Source: Desulfogranum marinum (lineage in GTDB: Bacteria > Desulfobacterota > Desulfobulbia > Desulfobulbales > Desulfobulbaceae). From it: DNA of 64,000 nucleotides. Positions 50,196 to 58,791 of the stretch are shown here, in pieces (the first letter of the stretch is position 1; each line of letters starts with the position of its first letter). The stretch lies in assembly GCF_016918565.1 (NCBI RefSeq), contig NZ_JAFFQD010000002.1:239029-303028 (forward strand), written 5' to 3'. Under the pieces are notes generated by a model. It did not search any database. It was not told where the DNA came from and saw nothing but the letters and a program-made list of their open reading frames with translations. The position numbers and the translations under genes were made by a program.

Positions 50196-50473
50196 GAAGT
50201 GTCAGTTTTTGGTAGTATGATTTGAAAGAATGGCTAAATACTAATCATTTATTATCTGTTAGAAAAGGTTACTTCTCTATTGGACATGCTTCTGCTTGAC
50301 AAGGTCCAAAAGATCGTTGTAGGGTCTGCCGTTAAATTTTATATCAATTTGTCAACAGGTTGCGTTCGCCTGCCAGGGTGTGCACTGTTTTACCGCACCT
50401 GATACAACAGACTGTTTGAGTTTCGCAACTGACTGCTTTGCATCCTTTAATGATGACCAGAAAGAGGACATTT

Positions 50474-51667
50474 ATGCAATTATTTCGTATCAAGACGATG
50501 AATGCCATTGCTCCGGAAGGGCTGGCACTTTTAACAGACCGTTATATTGTAGACCCGGAAGAGAGCGACCCGGAAGGGTTGGTTGTACGGAGTTCTCAGG
50601 TGGATTTGAATCTTTTTCCAAATTTGCTGGGCGTCGCTAGAGCCGGTGCCGGCGTTAATAATATACCGGTTGACGAAGCTTCTGAGAAAGGAATCTGTGT
50701 ATTTAACGCACCAGGTGCAAATGCCAATGCTGTAGTGGAGTTGGTCTATACGACTTTAGGTATCTGGCTGCGTAATGTGGAAAAGAGTATCTCATTTTGT
50801 AAAGATCTCAATAAATTGAAGGATGATGACTCCATAAACATTGAAGTGGAAGCGCAGAAAAAGAAGTTTAAGGGCGAAGAAATGGCGGGAAAGACCCTTG
50901 CCGTGGTTGGACTTGGAAAGATTGGAGTGGGCGTCGCCAATGCAGGGTTACATCATGGGATGAAGGTTATCGGGTTTGATCCTTTTCCAGCTATGGATAA
51001 TATTCATGGGCTTTCGCCGGAAGTAACACTTTCAAGATCCCGTAAAGAAGCGCTTGGACAGGCCGACTTTATCAGCGTGCATATTCCTTTAAACAAAAAT
51101 ACCCGCGGATATGTGACACAAAAGGATTTTTTAGAGTTTGTGAAAGATGATGCCATTCTTATAAATTATGCCAGGGGACCTATTGTTGATGAAGATGCTG
51201 TGTTGGCAGCACTTGCAAGTGGCAAACTGAGAGGCCATATATCTGATTTTCCCTCGGTGAAGTTTATCGGCCATGAGAAGATTATTGTTACACCGCATTT
51301 GGGAGCCTCTACTTCAGAGTCTGAAGAAAACTGCGCGGTGATGGCCGTTAGAGAGTTGAAAAGCTATCTGGAATACGGCAACATTGTTCACAGTGTCAAT
51401 TTCCCCAACATTGAAACCATTCCAACGGTAGATGTTCATACACGATTAACGGTCATTAATCGTGATCAACCCGGAATGATTGGTCTGGTGACAAATATCC
51501 TTGGTGCACATCATATTAACATCATGAACTACACTAATAAAAGTAATGGAACTTTAGGCTATAATATTATTGACTGTGCAGGTCCTGTTCCAGCTAGTGT
51601 AGAAAAGGAAATTTGTCAGCAGGAAGGCGTGTTACGGACCCGAAGTATTGCCTTTCACGAGGCGTAA
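50474..51667 (+). CDS. serA: D-3-phosphoglycerate dehydrogenase, short type with ACT domain
   Basis: First step of serine synthesis from 3-phosphoglycerate. NAD site VVGLGKIGVGVANAG (near 155), catalytic Arg in INYARGPIVDE and His in TPHLGASTSESEENCAVM. After the barrel, a C-terminal ACT domain (~325-397; VINRDQPGMIGLVTNILG) should bind serine or another effector. The loop that usually carries the catalytic Glu (xDVFEEEP) is reduced to SDFPSVKF, as in the short 'DFP' group of PGDHs that I recall from Firmicutes, Bacteroidetes and Entamoeba. The frame opens at 50438, but ATG 50474 has AGAGGA a few nt upstream and gives a proper start. No serC is next to it. Confident of family, less of substrate. 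Confidence 0.88.
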   Translation: MQLFRIKTMNAIAPEGLALLTDRYIVDPEESDPEGLVVRSSQVDLNLFPNLLGVARAGAGVNNIPVDEASEKGICVFNAPGANANAVVELVYTTLGIWLRNVEKSISFCKDLNKLKDDDSINIEVEAQKKKFKGEEMAGKTLAVVGLGKIGVGVANAGLHHGMKVIGFDPFPAMDNIHGLSPEVTLSRSRKEALGQADFISVHIPLNKNTRGYVTQKDFLEFVKDDAILINYARGPIVDEDAVLAALASGKLRGHISDFPSVKFIGHEKIIVTPHLGASTSESEENCAVMAVRELKSYLEYGNIVHSVNFPNIETIPTVDVHTRLTVINRDQPGMIGLVTNILGAHHINIMNYTNKSNGTLGYNIIDCAGPVPASVEKEICQQEGVLRTRSIAFHEA

Positions 51668-51940
51668 TATAACCATAATCAGCACTGTGGATTTTGTATG
51701 TCAGTGAGGGTGTATAAAAAATATCCAATTGGGGTTCTATTGGGAGATACGGAGTATAAAAAATAGTATTGCATGGTAATTATTTGATATGTTAAGTGTT
51801 TTTTTTGATCCATTCTTTTTTTAGCCCAGGCGAGGTTAAAAAAAATGAACTGCTTTGCGGGGCTTGAAGCAAGAGAGAATAAAATTCCATGTAACACCTT
51901 GAAAAAACGGTAATATTTTTTTTGGGCCCTGGTTTTTTTC

Positions 51941-51956
51941 TGGCATGAATAATGCT
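51941..51956 (+). promoter_or_regulatory. Candidate sigma54 (-24/-12) promoter
   Basis: TGGCATG, four nt, ATGCT matches TGGCACG-N4-TTGCW at all but two positions, and the invariant GG (51942-51943) and GC (51954-51955) are correctly spaced. Predicted start near 51967. An imperfect dyad TGCTT/AAGCA (51851-51871) about 100 nt upstream could be an activator site. The rest of the 51668-52051 gap is AT-rich and shows no gene. Confidence 0.5.
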
Positions 51957-51966
51957 AAATTTAAAA

Positions 51967-52035
51967 TGATTCTTCATCTTCTCTCCTTTGCCGACTTGAT
52001 CCTTTTACTTTTGAGGGTCAAGTCGGTTTCTTTTT
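51967..52035 (+). ncRNA. Predicted ~70-nt leader or small RNA ending in a terminator
   Basis: From the predicted sigma54 start (~51967) transcription would run into CCGACTTGA (51991-51999) pairing with TCAAGTCGG (52018-52026) across an 18-nt loop, then TTTCTTTTT to 52035. This is a good Rho-independent terminator only about 17 nt before the DUF362 start codon. The product would be a short RNA or, if the terminator is bypassed, the leader of the DUF362 gene. The ends are inferred. Confidence 0.4.
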
Positions 52036-52051
52036 AGCAAAATCGTTTTCT

Positions 52052-52990
52052 ATGAAGAGCTCTATTCCGCAGGTGGCTTTGCTGCCTTTAGCAATGTATG
52101 CTCAAGATTCTCTTGACAATGTGGTGAATCAGTTGCTTTCAGTAACCTGCGGAGGAGGCTCTTTTGCAGGTTCTCAGGTACTGATCAAACCAAATTTGAT
52201 TTGCGCCCGTAATGGAGGTCTAGCATGCAGTGAACCTGTTTTGCTGGAATCGGTTGCCAGATGGTTTCTTGACCAGGGGGCGAAGGTAAAGCTTGGTGAC
52301 TCTCCAGCTTTTGGTTCAGCAAGGTCTGTGCTGGAGGCAATAGGCGCACTTGCGGGTTTGAGCAATTTAGGGGTCGAAATTGTAGAGTTTAATCAAACGG
52401 AAAAAATAGCCTTGCCGGATGGAAAAGAGCTGAGAGTAGCTACGGCACCCAGGGAATGTGACATATTGGTAAATGTACCTCGTGTCAAAGCCCATGCCCA
52501 GGCGCGAGTGACCATGGCGGTAAAAAATATGTTTGGCTGTGTTGCCGGTTTAAGAAAGGCATGGTGGCACATGGCATATGGTGGGAAAAATGGAAGCTTT
52601 GCAGAGCTTATCCTTCAGTTGCTTCCCGCCTTTCCCCACAGCCTGTCATTGCTCGATGGTATAAAGGCAATGCATGTGAGCGGACCAATTCATGGTGAGC
52701 CTTTCTCTGTTGGGGTTCTTGGTTGTTCTGCTAATGCGATTGCTCTGGATACCGCTTTTCTTGATATACTTGGGATAAATCCGGCAGATTGTCCTCTTTG
52801 GGCTACTGCTGCCGGAAAAGGGTATGCAGGAGTTTCGCTGGACCATATAGAATGGACTTTTTTGCAAAGTAATACATTTAACGTGGAAGGATTTATAGTT
52901 CCTGAGAAGTTAATGCCTATTCGCTTTCATCCCCTCCGTTTTATAAAAAGTTCTATACGAAGAATAGCCCAGCCTATACTACAGCGATAG
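52052..52990 (+). CDS. DUF362-domain protein
   Basis: Member of the DUF362 family. Visible signatures are VLIKPNLICARNGG near residue 45, KVKLGDSPAFGSAR near 92, VNVPRVKAHAQARVTMAVKNMFG near 150 (KxKxH-type metal-like site) and LDGIKAMHVSGPIHGEP near 210 with DTAFLDILGI. Many family members carry a C-terminal ferredoxin domain; this one does not (312 aa, ending in a basic helix). Function is unknown; related proteins are described as metal- or Fe-S-linked. The start has no good SD, and the gene sits just after the predicted sigma54 RNA terminator. Confidence 0.85.
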   Translation: MKSSIPQVALLPLAMYAQDSLDNVVNQLLSVTCGGGSFAGSQVLIKPNLICARNGGLACSEPVLLESVARWFLDQGAKVKLGDSPAFGSARSVLEAIGALAGLSNLGVEIVEFNQTEKIALPDGKELRVATAPRECDILVNVPRVKAHAQARVTMAVKNMFGCVAGLRKAWWHMAYGGKNGSFAELILQLLPAFPHSLSLLDGIKAMHVSGPIHGEPFSVGVLGCSANAIALDTAFLDILGINPADCPLWATAAGKGYAGVSLDHIEWTFLQSNTFNVEGFIVPEKLMPIRFHPLRFIKSSIRRIAQPILQR

Positions 52991-53020
52991 CCGAAAGGAA
53001 AATGGCAAGGATAAGCTGCT

Positions 53021-53277
53021 ACCTAAATCTTGCATGTCAAACATGACAAAAACGCTTTTAGTTATTTTTTTCCAGACTGTTATCGGTTTTATCAACAAGA
53101 AATCAGTTCACTTTTAATGTGAGTTAGGTTTAAGAGCATTTTTCTCATGCTTGCCACCCTTCGGGATTGCCGATTTTACCGAATCTGCTTTGTTTGCGAA
53201 CACTTGAAGTACTACAATACGTCTGCGTGTACGCAGCCTCGCACCTTCGGCAAACTTGGCAATTGCAGGATTTAGGT
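53021..53277. mobile_element. MITE-like element with terminal inverted repeats
   Basis: The 14-nt ends ACCTAAATCTTGCA (53021-53034) and TGCAGGATTTAGGT (53264-53277) are inverted repeats with one mismatch, enclosing 257 nt without a gene. GCT occurs directly outside both ends and could be a 3-bp target duplication. Inside, CTGCGT/ACGCAG (53223-53236) forms a perfect 6-bp hairpin with a 2-nt loop, and a TGTCA/TGACA dyad lies at 53035-53048. No second copy is in the window. Interpretation as a MITE or IS remnant is inference. Confidence 0.4.
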
Positions 53278-53330
53278 GCTAATTAATTATATACAAGTTT
53301 TATACTAGTGTTTTTGTTCAGGATCATAAT

Positions 53331-54086
53331 ATGAAAAATATGCAGGGAAAAACAGCGTTAATAACAGGTGGATCTCGTGGCATTGGTCGGGCTATTGCCC
53401 TCCGCCTTGCCGAGTGTGGCGTTAATATCATTGTCAATTTTGTTCGCCACCGCAGTGATGCCGACCAGGCTGTTGAGGCTATTAAGGCGAAAGGAGTACA
53501 GTGCTTTGCTGTCAAGGCTAATATTGCTGATGAAATCCATGTTGCGCAACTATTTGAAAGTATAAAGGAACATGGCGTTGAGCATTTGGATATTGTTGTT
53601 TCCAATGCTGCCTCCGGAGTGCTGAAACCAGCCATGGAGCTGACGCCTCGTCACTGGGACTGGGCAATGAATATTAATGCCCGTGCCTTGTTGTCATTGA
53701 CGCAACATGCACTACCGATGATGGGGGAGGGAGGAAGGATTATAGCCATTTCGTCCATGGGGTCGGTGCGGGCCATTCCCGATTATACCGTTGTCGGAGC
53801 GTCAAAAGCCGCTTTAGAGTCATTAGTGCGTCATTTAGCGGTTGAAATTGGTCCGAAGAAGATCACCATTAACACTTTGAGCGCCGGTGTTGTGGATACC
53901 GATGCCTTAAAGAAATTTCCTAACCGGGAAAAGATATTGAAAGCAGCGGAACAGCGTACCCCCCTTGGTCGTCTGACCACACCGGAAGATGTTGCGGATG
54001 TCGCCCTGTTTTTATGCAGCGACCTCGCCTCCATGGTACATGGGCAGGTCGTGGTCGTAGATGGTGGCTATGCCATTCAGGGATAA
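53331..54086 (+). CDS. fabL: FabL-type enoyl-ACP reductase (short-chain dehydrogenase)
   Basis: Short-chain dehydrogenase with NADP site TGGSRGIGRAIALRLAE, NAASG motif, catalytic Ser in ISSMGSV and Tyr-Lys in YTVVGASKAAL. The stretch NAASGVLKPAMEL, then HWDWAMNINARALL, and the later INTLSAGVVDTDALKKFPNR closely match what I recall of Bacillus subtilis FabL (enoyl-ACP reductase III), the triclosan-tolerant isoform. 251 aa fits. It probably performs the last reduction of fatty-acid elongation, although a 3-oxoacyl reductase role cannot be excluded. It begins 53 nt after the MITE-like element; ATG has AGGA about 7 nt upstream. Confidence 0.85.
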   Translation: MKNMQGKTALITGGSRGIGRAIALRLAECGVNIIVNFVRHRSDADQAVEAIKAKGVQCFAVKANIADEIHVAQLFESIKEHGVEHLDIVVSNAASGVLKPAMELTPRHWDWAMNINARALLSLTQHALPMMGEGGRIIAISSMGSVRAIPDYTVVGASKAALESLVRHLAVEIGPKKITINTLSAGVVDTDALKKFPNREKILKAAEQRTPLGRLTTPEDVADVALFLCSDLASMVHGQVVVVDGGYAIQG

Positions 54087-54257
54087 GGACTGCAAGCAGG
54101 TACACTTTACAATTTTTTTTCATCATTATGAAGAAGTGGCTTAAGCCTCGTCACAGTTGGTTGATATTGTTGTAAATCACCTTCATGGTGTCATGGGGTG
54201 GTCACTTGTTCAGATTATCGCATGAGCAAATATTGTCGCAATTCTAACATATTTAAG

Positions 54258-54286
54258 TTGAATTGACCGGGATATGGATGTAGAAT
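54258..54286 (+). promoter_or_regulatory. Candidate sigma70 promoter of metK
   Basis: TTGAAT (54258-54263) and TAGAAT (54281-54286) with a 17-nt spacer, about 70 nt before metK. I see no SAM-I, SAM-II or SAH riboswitch core in this leader. Confidence 0.5.
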
Positions 54287-54358
54287 CTTCACCCCTTTAC
54301 TATACGCAAAATCAGAAGGACGATTGAAAACCAATTATCTCCTGAAGGAGTCAACTAT

Positions 54359-55522
54359 ATGTCAAATCATTTGTTTACGTCAGAATCAGTATCTGAAGGG
54401 CATCCGGATAAAGTAGCTGATCAAATTTCTGATGCCATTCTTGATGCTATTCTTGCCCAGGATAAACACTCCCGTGTCGCTTGTGAGAGTCTTGTTACCA
54501 CAGGAATGGCACTGATTGCAGGAGAAATTACTACCTCGGCCTGGGTTGATATGCCGGAGATTGTTCGTCAGACAATACGTGAAATAGGCTACAACTCTTC
54601 AGATATGGGATTTGACTGGCAGTCCTGTGCGGTTATGACCTCCATTGACAAGCAATCGGCTGACATCGCCGTAGGGGTTGATGAAGGAACCGGACTTGAC
54701 TTGGATCAGGGCGCCGGCGACCAGGGGCTTATGTTCGGCTACGCTTGTGATGAAACAGATGTTTTGATGCCCATGTCTATAACCTATGCCCATCGTTTGG
54801 TAAAGCGGCAGGCTCAGATACGTAAGGCTGGTGTTTTGCCGTGGCTACGACCAGATGCCAAGAGTCAGGTAACCATTGAATATGAAAATAATATTGCCAA
54901 ACGAATAGAGGCGGTTGTTCTTTCCACCCAACATGCCCCGGAAATAACCCATGCAGACTTGAAAGAAGGGGTCATGGAAGAAATTATTAAGCCTATTCTT
55001 CCTGCCAATATGGTGGATGCGGACACTAAATATTTCATTAATCCCACAGGTCGTTTTGTCATCGGTGGGCCTGTAGGGGATTGCGGTCTTACAGGTCGGA
55101 AAATTATCGTGGATACATATGGCGGGCGCGGATCACACGGTGGCGGTGCTTTTTCCGGCAAGGATCCATCCAAAGTCGACCGCTCTTCCGCGTACATGGG
55201 ACGGTATGTTGCCAAAAACATTGTGGCGGCAGGGCTTGCTAAAGAAGTTGAGGTGCAGGTAGCCTATGCCATCGGTATCTCTCAACCTGTATCTATTAAC
55301 GTAAAAACATTTGGGACAGGCAAGGTAAGCGAAGAAAGATTGATTGAGGTTATTCGCCAGGTATTTGACTTGCGGCCTAAGGCCATCGTTCAAAAGCTTG
55401 ATCTCTTACGGCCTATTTATAGGAAAACTGCAGCTTATGGCCACTTTGGCCGTGAGCTTCCTGAGTTTACCTGGGAAGCTATCGATAAGGTCGAAGCACT
55501 GAGGGACGCAGCCGGACTATAA
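54359..55522 (+). CDS. metK: S-adenosylmethionine synthase
   Basis: Makes SAM from methionine and ATP. Motifs: [20 protein letters not shown] (start; the last residue is 24), [28 protein letters not shown] (near 118, the signature hexapeptide), [20 protein letters not shown] with DRSAAYMGRY-like [12 protein letters not shown], and a C-terminal [13 protein letters not shown]. 387 aa is standard. A GGAG SD lies about 11 nt upstream. Within 72 nt ahcY follows, so SAM formation and SAH removal are co-encoded. Confidence 0.98.
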   Translation: MSNHLFTSESVSEGHPDKVADQISDAILDAILAQDKHSRVACESLVTTGMALIAGEITTSAWVDMPEIVRQTIREIGYNSSDMGFDWQSCAVMTSIDKQSADIAVGVDEGTGLDLDQGAGDQGLMFGYACDETDVLMPMSITYAHRLVKRQAQIRKAGVLPWLRPDAKSQVTIEYENNIAKRIEAVVLSTQHAPEITHADLKEGVMEEIIKPILPANMVDADTKYFINPTGRFVIGGPVGDCGLTGRKIIVDTYGGRGSHGGGAFSGKDPSKVDRSSAYMGRYVAKNIVAAGLAKEVEVQVAYAIGISQPVSINVKTFGTGKVSEERLIEVIRQVFDLRPKAIVQKLDLLRPIYRKTAAYGHFGRELPEFTWEAIDKVEALRDAAGL

Positions 55523-55594
55523 TCTTTGGATGTAGTTGAGCTATAAATTTAGAATTGATGAAGCATTTTTTGAAAAAAGATGCAGGAGCAATGT

Positions 55595-56881
55595 ATGACC
55601 GATTATAAAGTTGCAGATATGAGTCTTGTCGAATGGGGCAGAAAAGAGATTGCCATAGCCGAGACCGAAATGCCGGGTTTGATGGCCCTGCGAGAAGAGT
55701 ATAAAGGTAGCAAACCGCTAGCAGGAGCACGTATCGGCGGCTGCCTGCATATGACCATCCAGACCGCAGTTTTAATGGAGACTCTGGTTGACTTAGGTGC
55801 TGAGCTGCGCTGGTCTTCCTGTAATATTTTTTCCACCCAGGATCACGCTGCAGCAGCAGTGGCGGCTGCAGGAATTCCGACCTTTGCTTGGAAGGGAGAG
55901 ACCGAGGAAGAATTCTGGTGGTGCATCGAACAGACTATCTTTGGCCCCGATGACTGGCGGCCCAATATGATTCTCGATGATGGTGGTGACCTGACCCTGA
56001 TAATGCATCAGAAATACCCTGAATTGATGAAGGATGTGCGTGGTATTTCTGAAGAAACAACCACAGGGGTCCTGCGCCTCAACGAGATGGCCCAGGACGG
56101 AAAATTGCTTTCGCCTGCTATTAATGTCAATGACTCGGTTACCAAATCAAAGTTCGACAACCTGTATGGATGTCGGGAGTCATTGCTTGATGGTATAAAA
56201 CGCGCCACAGATGTCATGATCGCCGGTAAAATTGGTGTCGTTGCCGGCTACGGTGATGTCGGTAAGGGTTGTGCACAGGCACTGCGTGGTATGGGGGCTA
56301 CTGTCCTGGTAACCGAAATAGATCCTATCTGTGCGCTGCAGGCGGCCATGGAAGGGTACCGGGTTGTAACCATGGAAGAAGCCGCCGCAGTAGGTGAAAT
56401 TTTTGTTACTTGCACCGGAAACTTAAGGGTTATCAGCAGGGCTCATATGGATATGATGAAGGACCAGGCCATTGTATGCAACATTGGTCACTTTGATTCT
56501 GAGATCGATATTGCAGGCATTCGTGAACTGGAATGGGAAAACATCAAGCCCCAGGTTGACCATGTTATCTTTCCTGATGGCAAGCGATTGATCATTCTTG
56601 CTGAAGGTCGACTGGTTAACCTCGGCTGCGCTACTGGTCACCCAAGTTTTGTCATGAGTAATTCCTTTGCCAATCAGGTTCTTGCTCAGATTGAATTGTG
56701 GAATAATGCAGAAAAATATGAAAATAAAGTCTATTTTCTGCCTAAAGAACTCGATGAGAAAGTCGCAATGTTGCATTTAAAGAAAATTGGTGCAACACTT
56801 ACCGAGTTGACACAGGAACAGGCTGAGTATATCGGTGTGACTGTAGAAGGTCCGTTCAAACCTGAGTATTATAGATACTAA
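55595..56881 (+). CDS. ahcY: S-adenosylhomocysteine hydrolase
   Basis: NAD-dependent cleavage of SAH to adenosine and homocysteine, relieving methyltransferase inhibition. Motifs: [35 protein letters not shown] (near 80), [31 protein letters not shown] site [20 protein letters not shown] (near 215), [15 protein letters not shown] and the C-terminal [15 protein letters not shown]. The frame opens at 55580, but ATG 55595 has AGGAG at a good distance (428 aa). The gene is followed by a strong terminator. Its presence together with an MTA/SAH deaminase suggests two routes of SAH disposal. Confidence 0.97.
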   Translation: MTDYKVADMSLVEWGRKEIAIAETEMPGLMALREEYKGSKPLAGARIGGCLHMTIQTAVLMETLVDLGAELRWSSCNIFSTQDHAAAAVAAAGIPTFAWKGETEEEFWWCIEQTIFGPDDWRPNMILDDGGDLTLIMHQKYPELMKDVRGISEETTTGVLRLNEMAQDGKLLSPAINVNDSVTKSKFDNLYGCRESLLDGIKRATDVMIAGKIGVVAGYGDVGKGCAQALRGMGATVLVTEIDPICALQAAMEGYRVVTMEEAAAVGEIFVTCTGNLRVISRAHMDMMKDQAIVCNIGHFDSEIDIAGIRELEWENIKPQVDHVIFPDGKRLIILAEGRLVNLGCATGHPSFVMSNSFANQVLAQIELWNNAEKYENKVYFLPKELDEKVAMLHLKKIGATLTELTQEQAEYIGVTVEGPFKPEYYRY

Positions 56882-56900
56882 AACCAGACGTCTCTTCACG

Positions 56901-56932
56901 GGCAGGATGCTTTAGGCGTTCTGCCTTTTTTT
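56901..56932 (+). terminator. Terminator after ahcY
   Basis: GGCAGGATGC (56901-56910) pairs with GCGTTCTGCC (56916-56925; two G-T pairs) around a 5-nt loop, then T to 56932. The next gene starts at 56935 within reach of its T run. Confidence 0.9.
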
Positions 56933-56934
56933 AT

Positions 56935-57459
56935 ATGCGTTTTTCCATTTTTTTTCTTCTTCTTTGGCTCAGCATTCTTTTGTCTGGCTGTGCCGGCTAC
57001 GAAACCAGGATTATGGAAACCACTGCTTATTGCGGATGCGGTAAGTGTTGCTCCTGGGAGAGAGGCCGTTGGCTGTTTCTTAAACTTGATTTCTGGAATA
57101 AATATGTCACTGCCGGTAAACGAAAGGATATGGCATATAATGGTAAAACAGCCGCAAATACAGTTCCTGTAGAACCCGTTCCCGGCCTATTCTCTCAGGA
57201 TAGCCTTGTTCATCCCTGGATGATTCCGGTACGAACAGTATTGCCATGGTTGTGGTTTCATCGAGATGGAACCATAGCCGCTGATACGAAGTATTATCCC
57301 TTTGGAACGAGAATGTTTGTCCCCGGCTATGGGTGGGGAGTCGTCGCTGATAGAGGCGGAGCAATCAAAGGACCGACCCGCATCGATTTGTATTTTGAAT
57401 CACATCAACAAGCCCTGGGGTGGGGACGTCGAAACGTAGAGGTAAAGATCGATAGATGA
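56935..57459 (+). CDS. 3D-domain lipoprotein
   Basis: Lipoprotein with a signal sequence and lipobox LLSGC (Cys19). The mature part ends in a 3D domain (three conserved Asp): [34 protein letters not shown] and [15 protein letters not shown]. 3D domains occur in MltA-type lytic transglycosylases and Rpf/YabE-like proteins, and point to cell-wall remodelling, with Asp residues as likely acid/base groups. The N-terminal Cys-rich patch (YCGCGKCC) is unusual. 174 aa. It shares a 4-nt overlap with trmFO, implying coupled translation. Confidence 0.85.
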   Translation: MRFSIFFLLLWLSILLSGCAGYETRIMETTAYCGCGKCCSWERGRWLFLKLDFWNKYVTAGKRKDMAYNGKTAANTVPVEPVPGLFSQDSLVHPWMIPVRTVLPWLWFHRDGTIAADTKYYPFGTRMFVPGYGWGVVADRGGAIKGPTRIDLYFESHQQALGWGRRNVEVKIDR

Positions 57460-58769
57460 CCAAAAAAGTTAGTGTAATCGGTGGTGGGCTTGCAGGGTGT
57501 GAAGCATCCTGGCAGTTGGCTCAGAGAGGGGTGGAGGTTGTTCTGTATGAAATGAAGCCTTCACTTTTCAGCCCTGCTCATGAATCTGAGCAGTTGGCGG
57601 AACTAGTCTGTTCCAACTCCTTTCGCTCAAATGCAGTAGACTCTGCAGTGGGCTTGTTAAAAGAAGAAATGCGCCGTCTTGGATCGTTGATTATGACTGG
57701 CGCAGCTGCGACCATGGTGCCTGCTGGTAAGGCGCTGGCCGTGGACCGTAATATGTTTGCCCGTCATATAACACGAGCCATTGAAAGGCACCCGGCTATC
57801 ACTGTTCGCAGGGAGGAAGTGGTGTCTTTGCCGGATTCCGGCTGTCAGCCTGTGATTCTTGCAACTGGGCCCTTGACTTCTGCGTCGCTGTCTACGAGGT
57901 TGCTTGAACTAACCGGCGAAAAATTAGCCTTTTATGATGCCATAGCTCCTATTGTTGATGCGGAAAGTCTCAATTGGGATCGGGTTTATAGAAAATCACG
58001 TTGGGACGATGAGGGACCTGGAGACTACCTGAATTGTCCGTTCACAAAAGAAGAGTATGAGCTGTTCCTGGCCTCATTGTTGAGTGCTGAAATGGTACCT
58101 TTACAATCTTTTGAAAAAGAAAAGTATTTTGAAGGTTGCCTGCCCATTGAAGTTATGGCAGGCAGGGGGGCTGATACGCTTCGTTATGGGCCGATGAAAC
58201 CGGTTGGACTCGCTCATCCTGAAACCGGAGAGGTCCCCTACGCGGTAATGCAGCTCCGGGCAGAAAATCGTGCAGGCACTATGTTTAACATGGTTGGTTT
58301 TCAAACCAAATTAAAATACGGTGAACAACAACGTGTTTTTCGTATGATACCAGGGCTTGAGCAAGCCGAATTTTTACGATTAGGATCTATTCATCGCAAT
58401 ACTTTTATTTGTGCGCCTGATCTACTTGATACCTCCCTGCAGATGAAAAATGTACCAGGGTTGTTTATAGCGGGACAGTTGTCTGGTGTGGAAGGATACG
58501 TTGAAAGTGCGGCAATGGGGCTGCTGGCGGGAATAAATGCAGCTGGACTGGCTACGAAAGGTTCCGTCCCTGAACCGCCTCCCGCTGCGACGGCGTTTGG
58601 AGCTTTGCTGCGTCATTTGACCTCCTCAGATGGTCGCTATTTTCAGCCAAGCAATGTCAACTTTGGATTATTTCCCCCTTTAGCAAAAAAAATGCGGAAG
58701 AGAGAGAGGGGGGGCTACCGGGCAAAAGGAGCACTGGAGTTGCTGGAACAATGGCAGCAGCGTTGGTGA
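57456..58769 (+). CDS. trmFO: Methylenetetrahydrofolate-tRNA-(uracil-5-)-methyltransferase TrmFO
   Basis: FAD/folate-dependent enzyme producing m5U54 in tRNA. FAD site [19 protein letters not shown] at the N-terminus, [10 protein letters not shown] (near 50), [51 protein letters not shown] [17 protein letters not shown] and [20 protein letters not shown] all fit TrmFO rather than MnmG. 437 aa is typical. It overlaps the 3D lipoprotein by 4 nt. A 7-G run is present around 58711. Confidence 0.95.
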   Translation: MTKKVSVIGGGLAGCEASWQLAQRGVEVVLYEMKPSLFSPAHESEQLAELVCSNSFRSNAVDSAVGLLKEEMRRLGSLIMTGAAATMVPAGKALAVDRNMFARHITRAIERHPAITVRREEVVSLPDSGCQPVILATGPLTSASLSTRLLELTGEKLAFYDAIAPIVDAESLNWDRVYRKSRWDDEGPGDYLNCPFTKEEYELFLASLLSAEMVPLQSFEKEKYFEGCLPIEVMAGRGADTLRYGPMKPVGLAHPETGEVPYAVMQLRAENRAGTMFNMVGFQTKLKYGEQQRVFRMIPGLEQAEFLRLGSIHRNTFICAPDLLDTSLQMKNVPGLFIAGQLSGVEGYVESAAMGLLAGINAAGLATKGSVPEPPPAATAFGALLRHLTSSDGRYFQPSNVNFGLFPPLAKKMRKRERGGYRAKGALELLEQWQQRW

Positions 58770-58791
58770 GCAGGCAGAAATTTCGCTGTAC

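Noticed and set aside
54087..54358. SAM or SAH riboswitch before metK/ahcY
   Set aside because: I could not find conserved cores of known SAM or SAH riboswitches in either leader; only weak hairpins.
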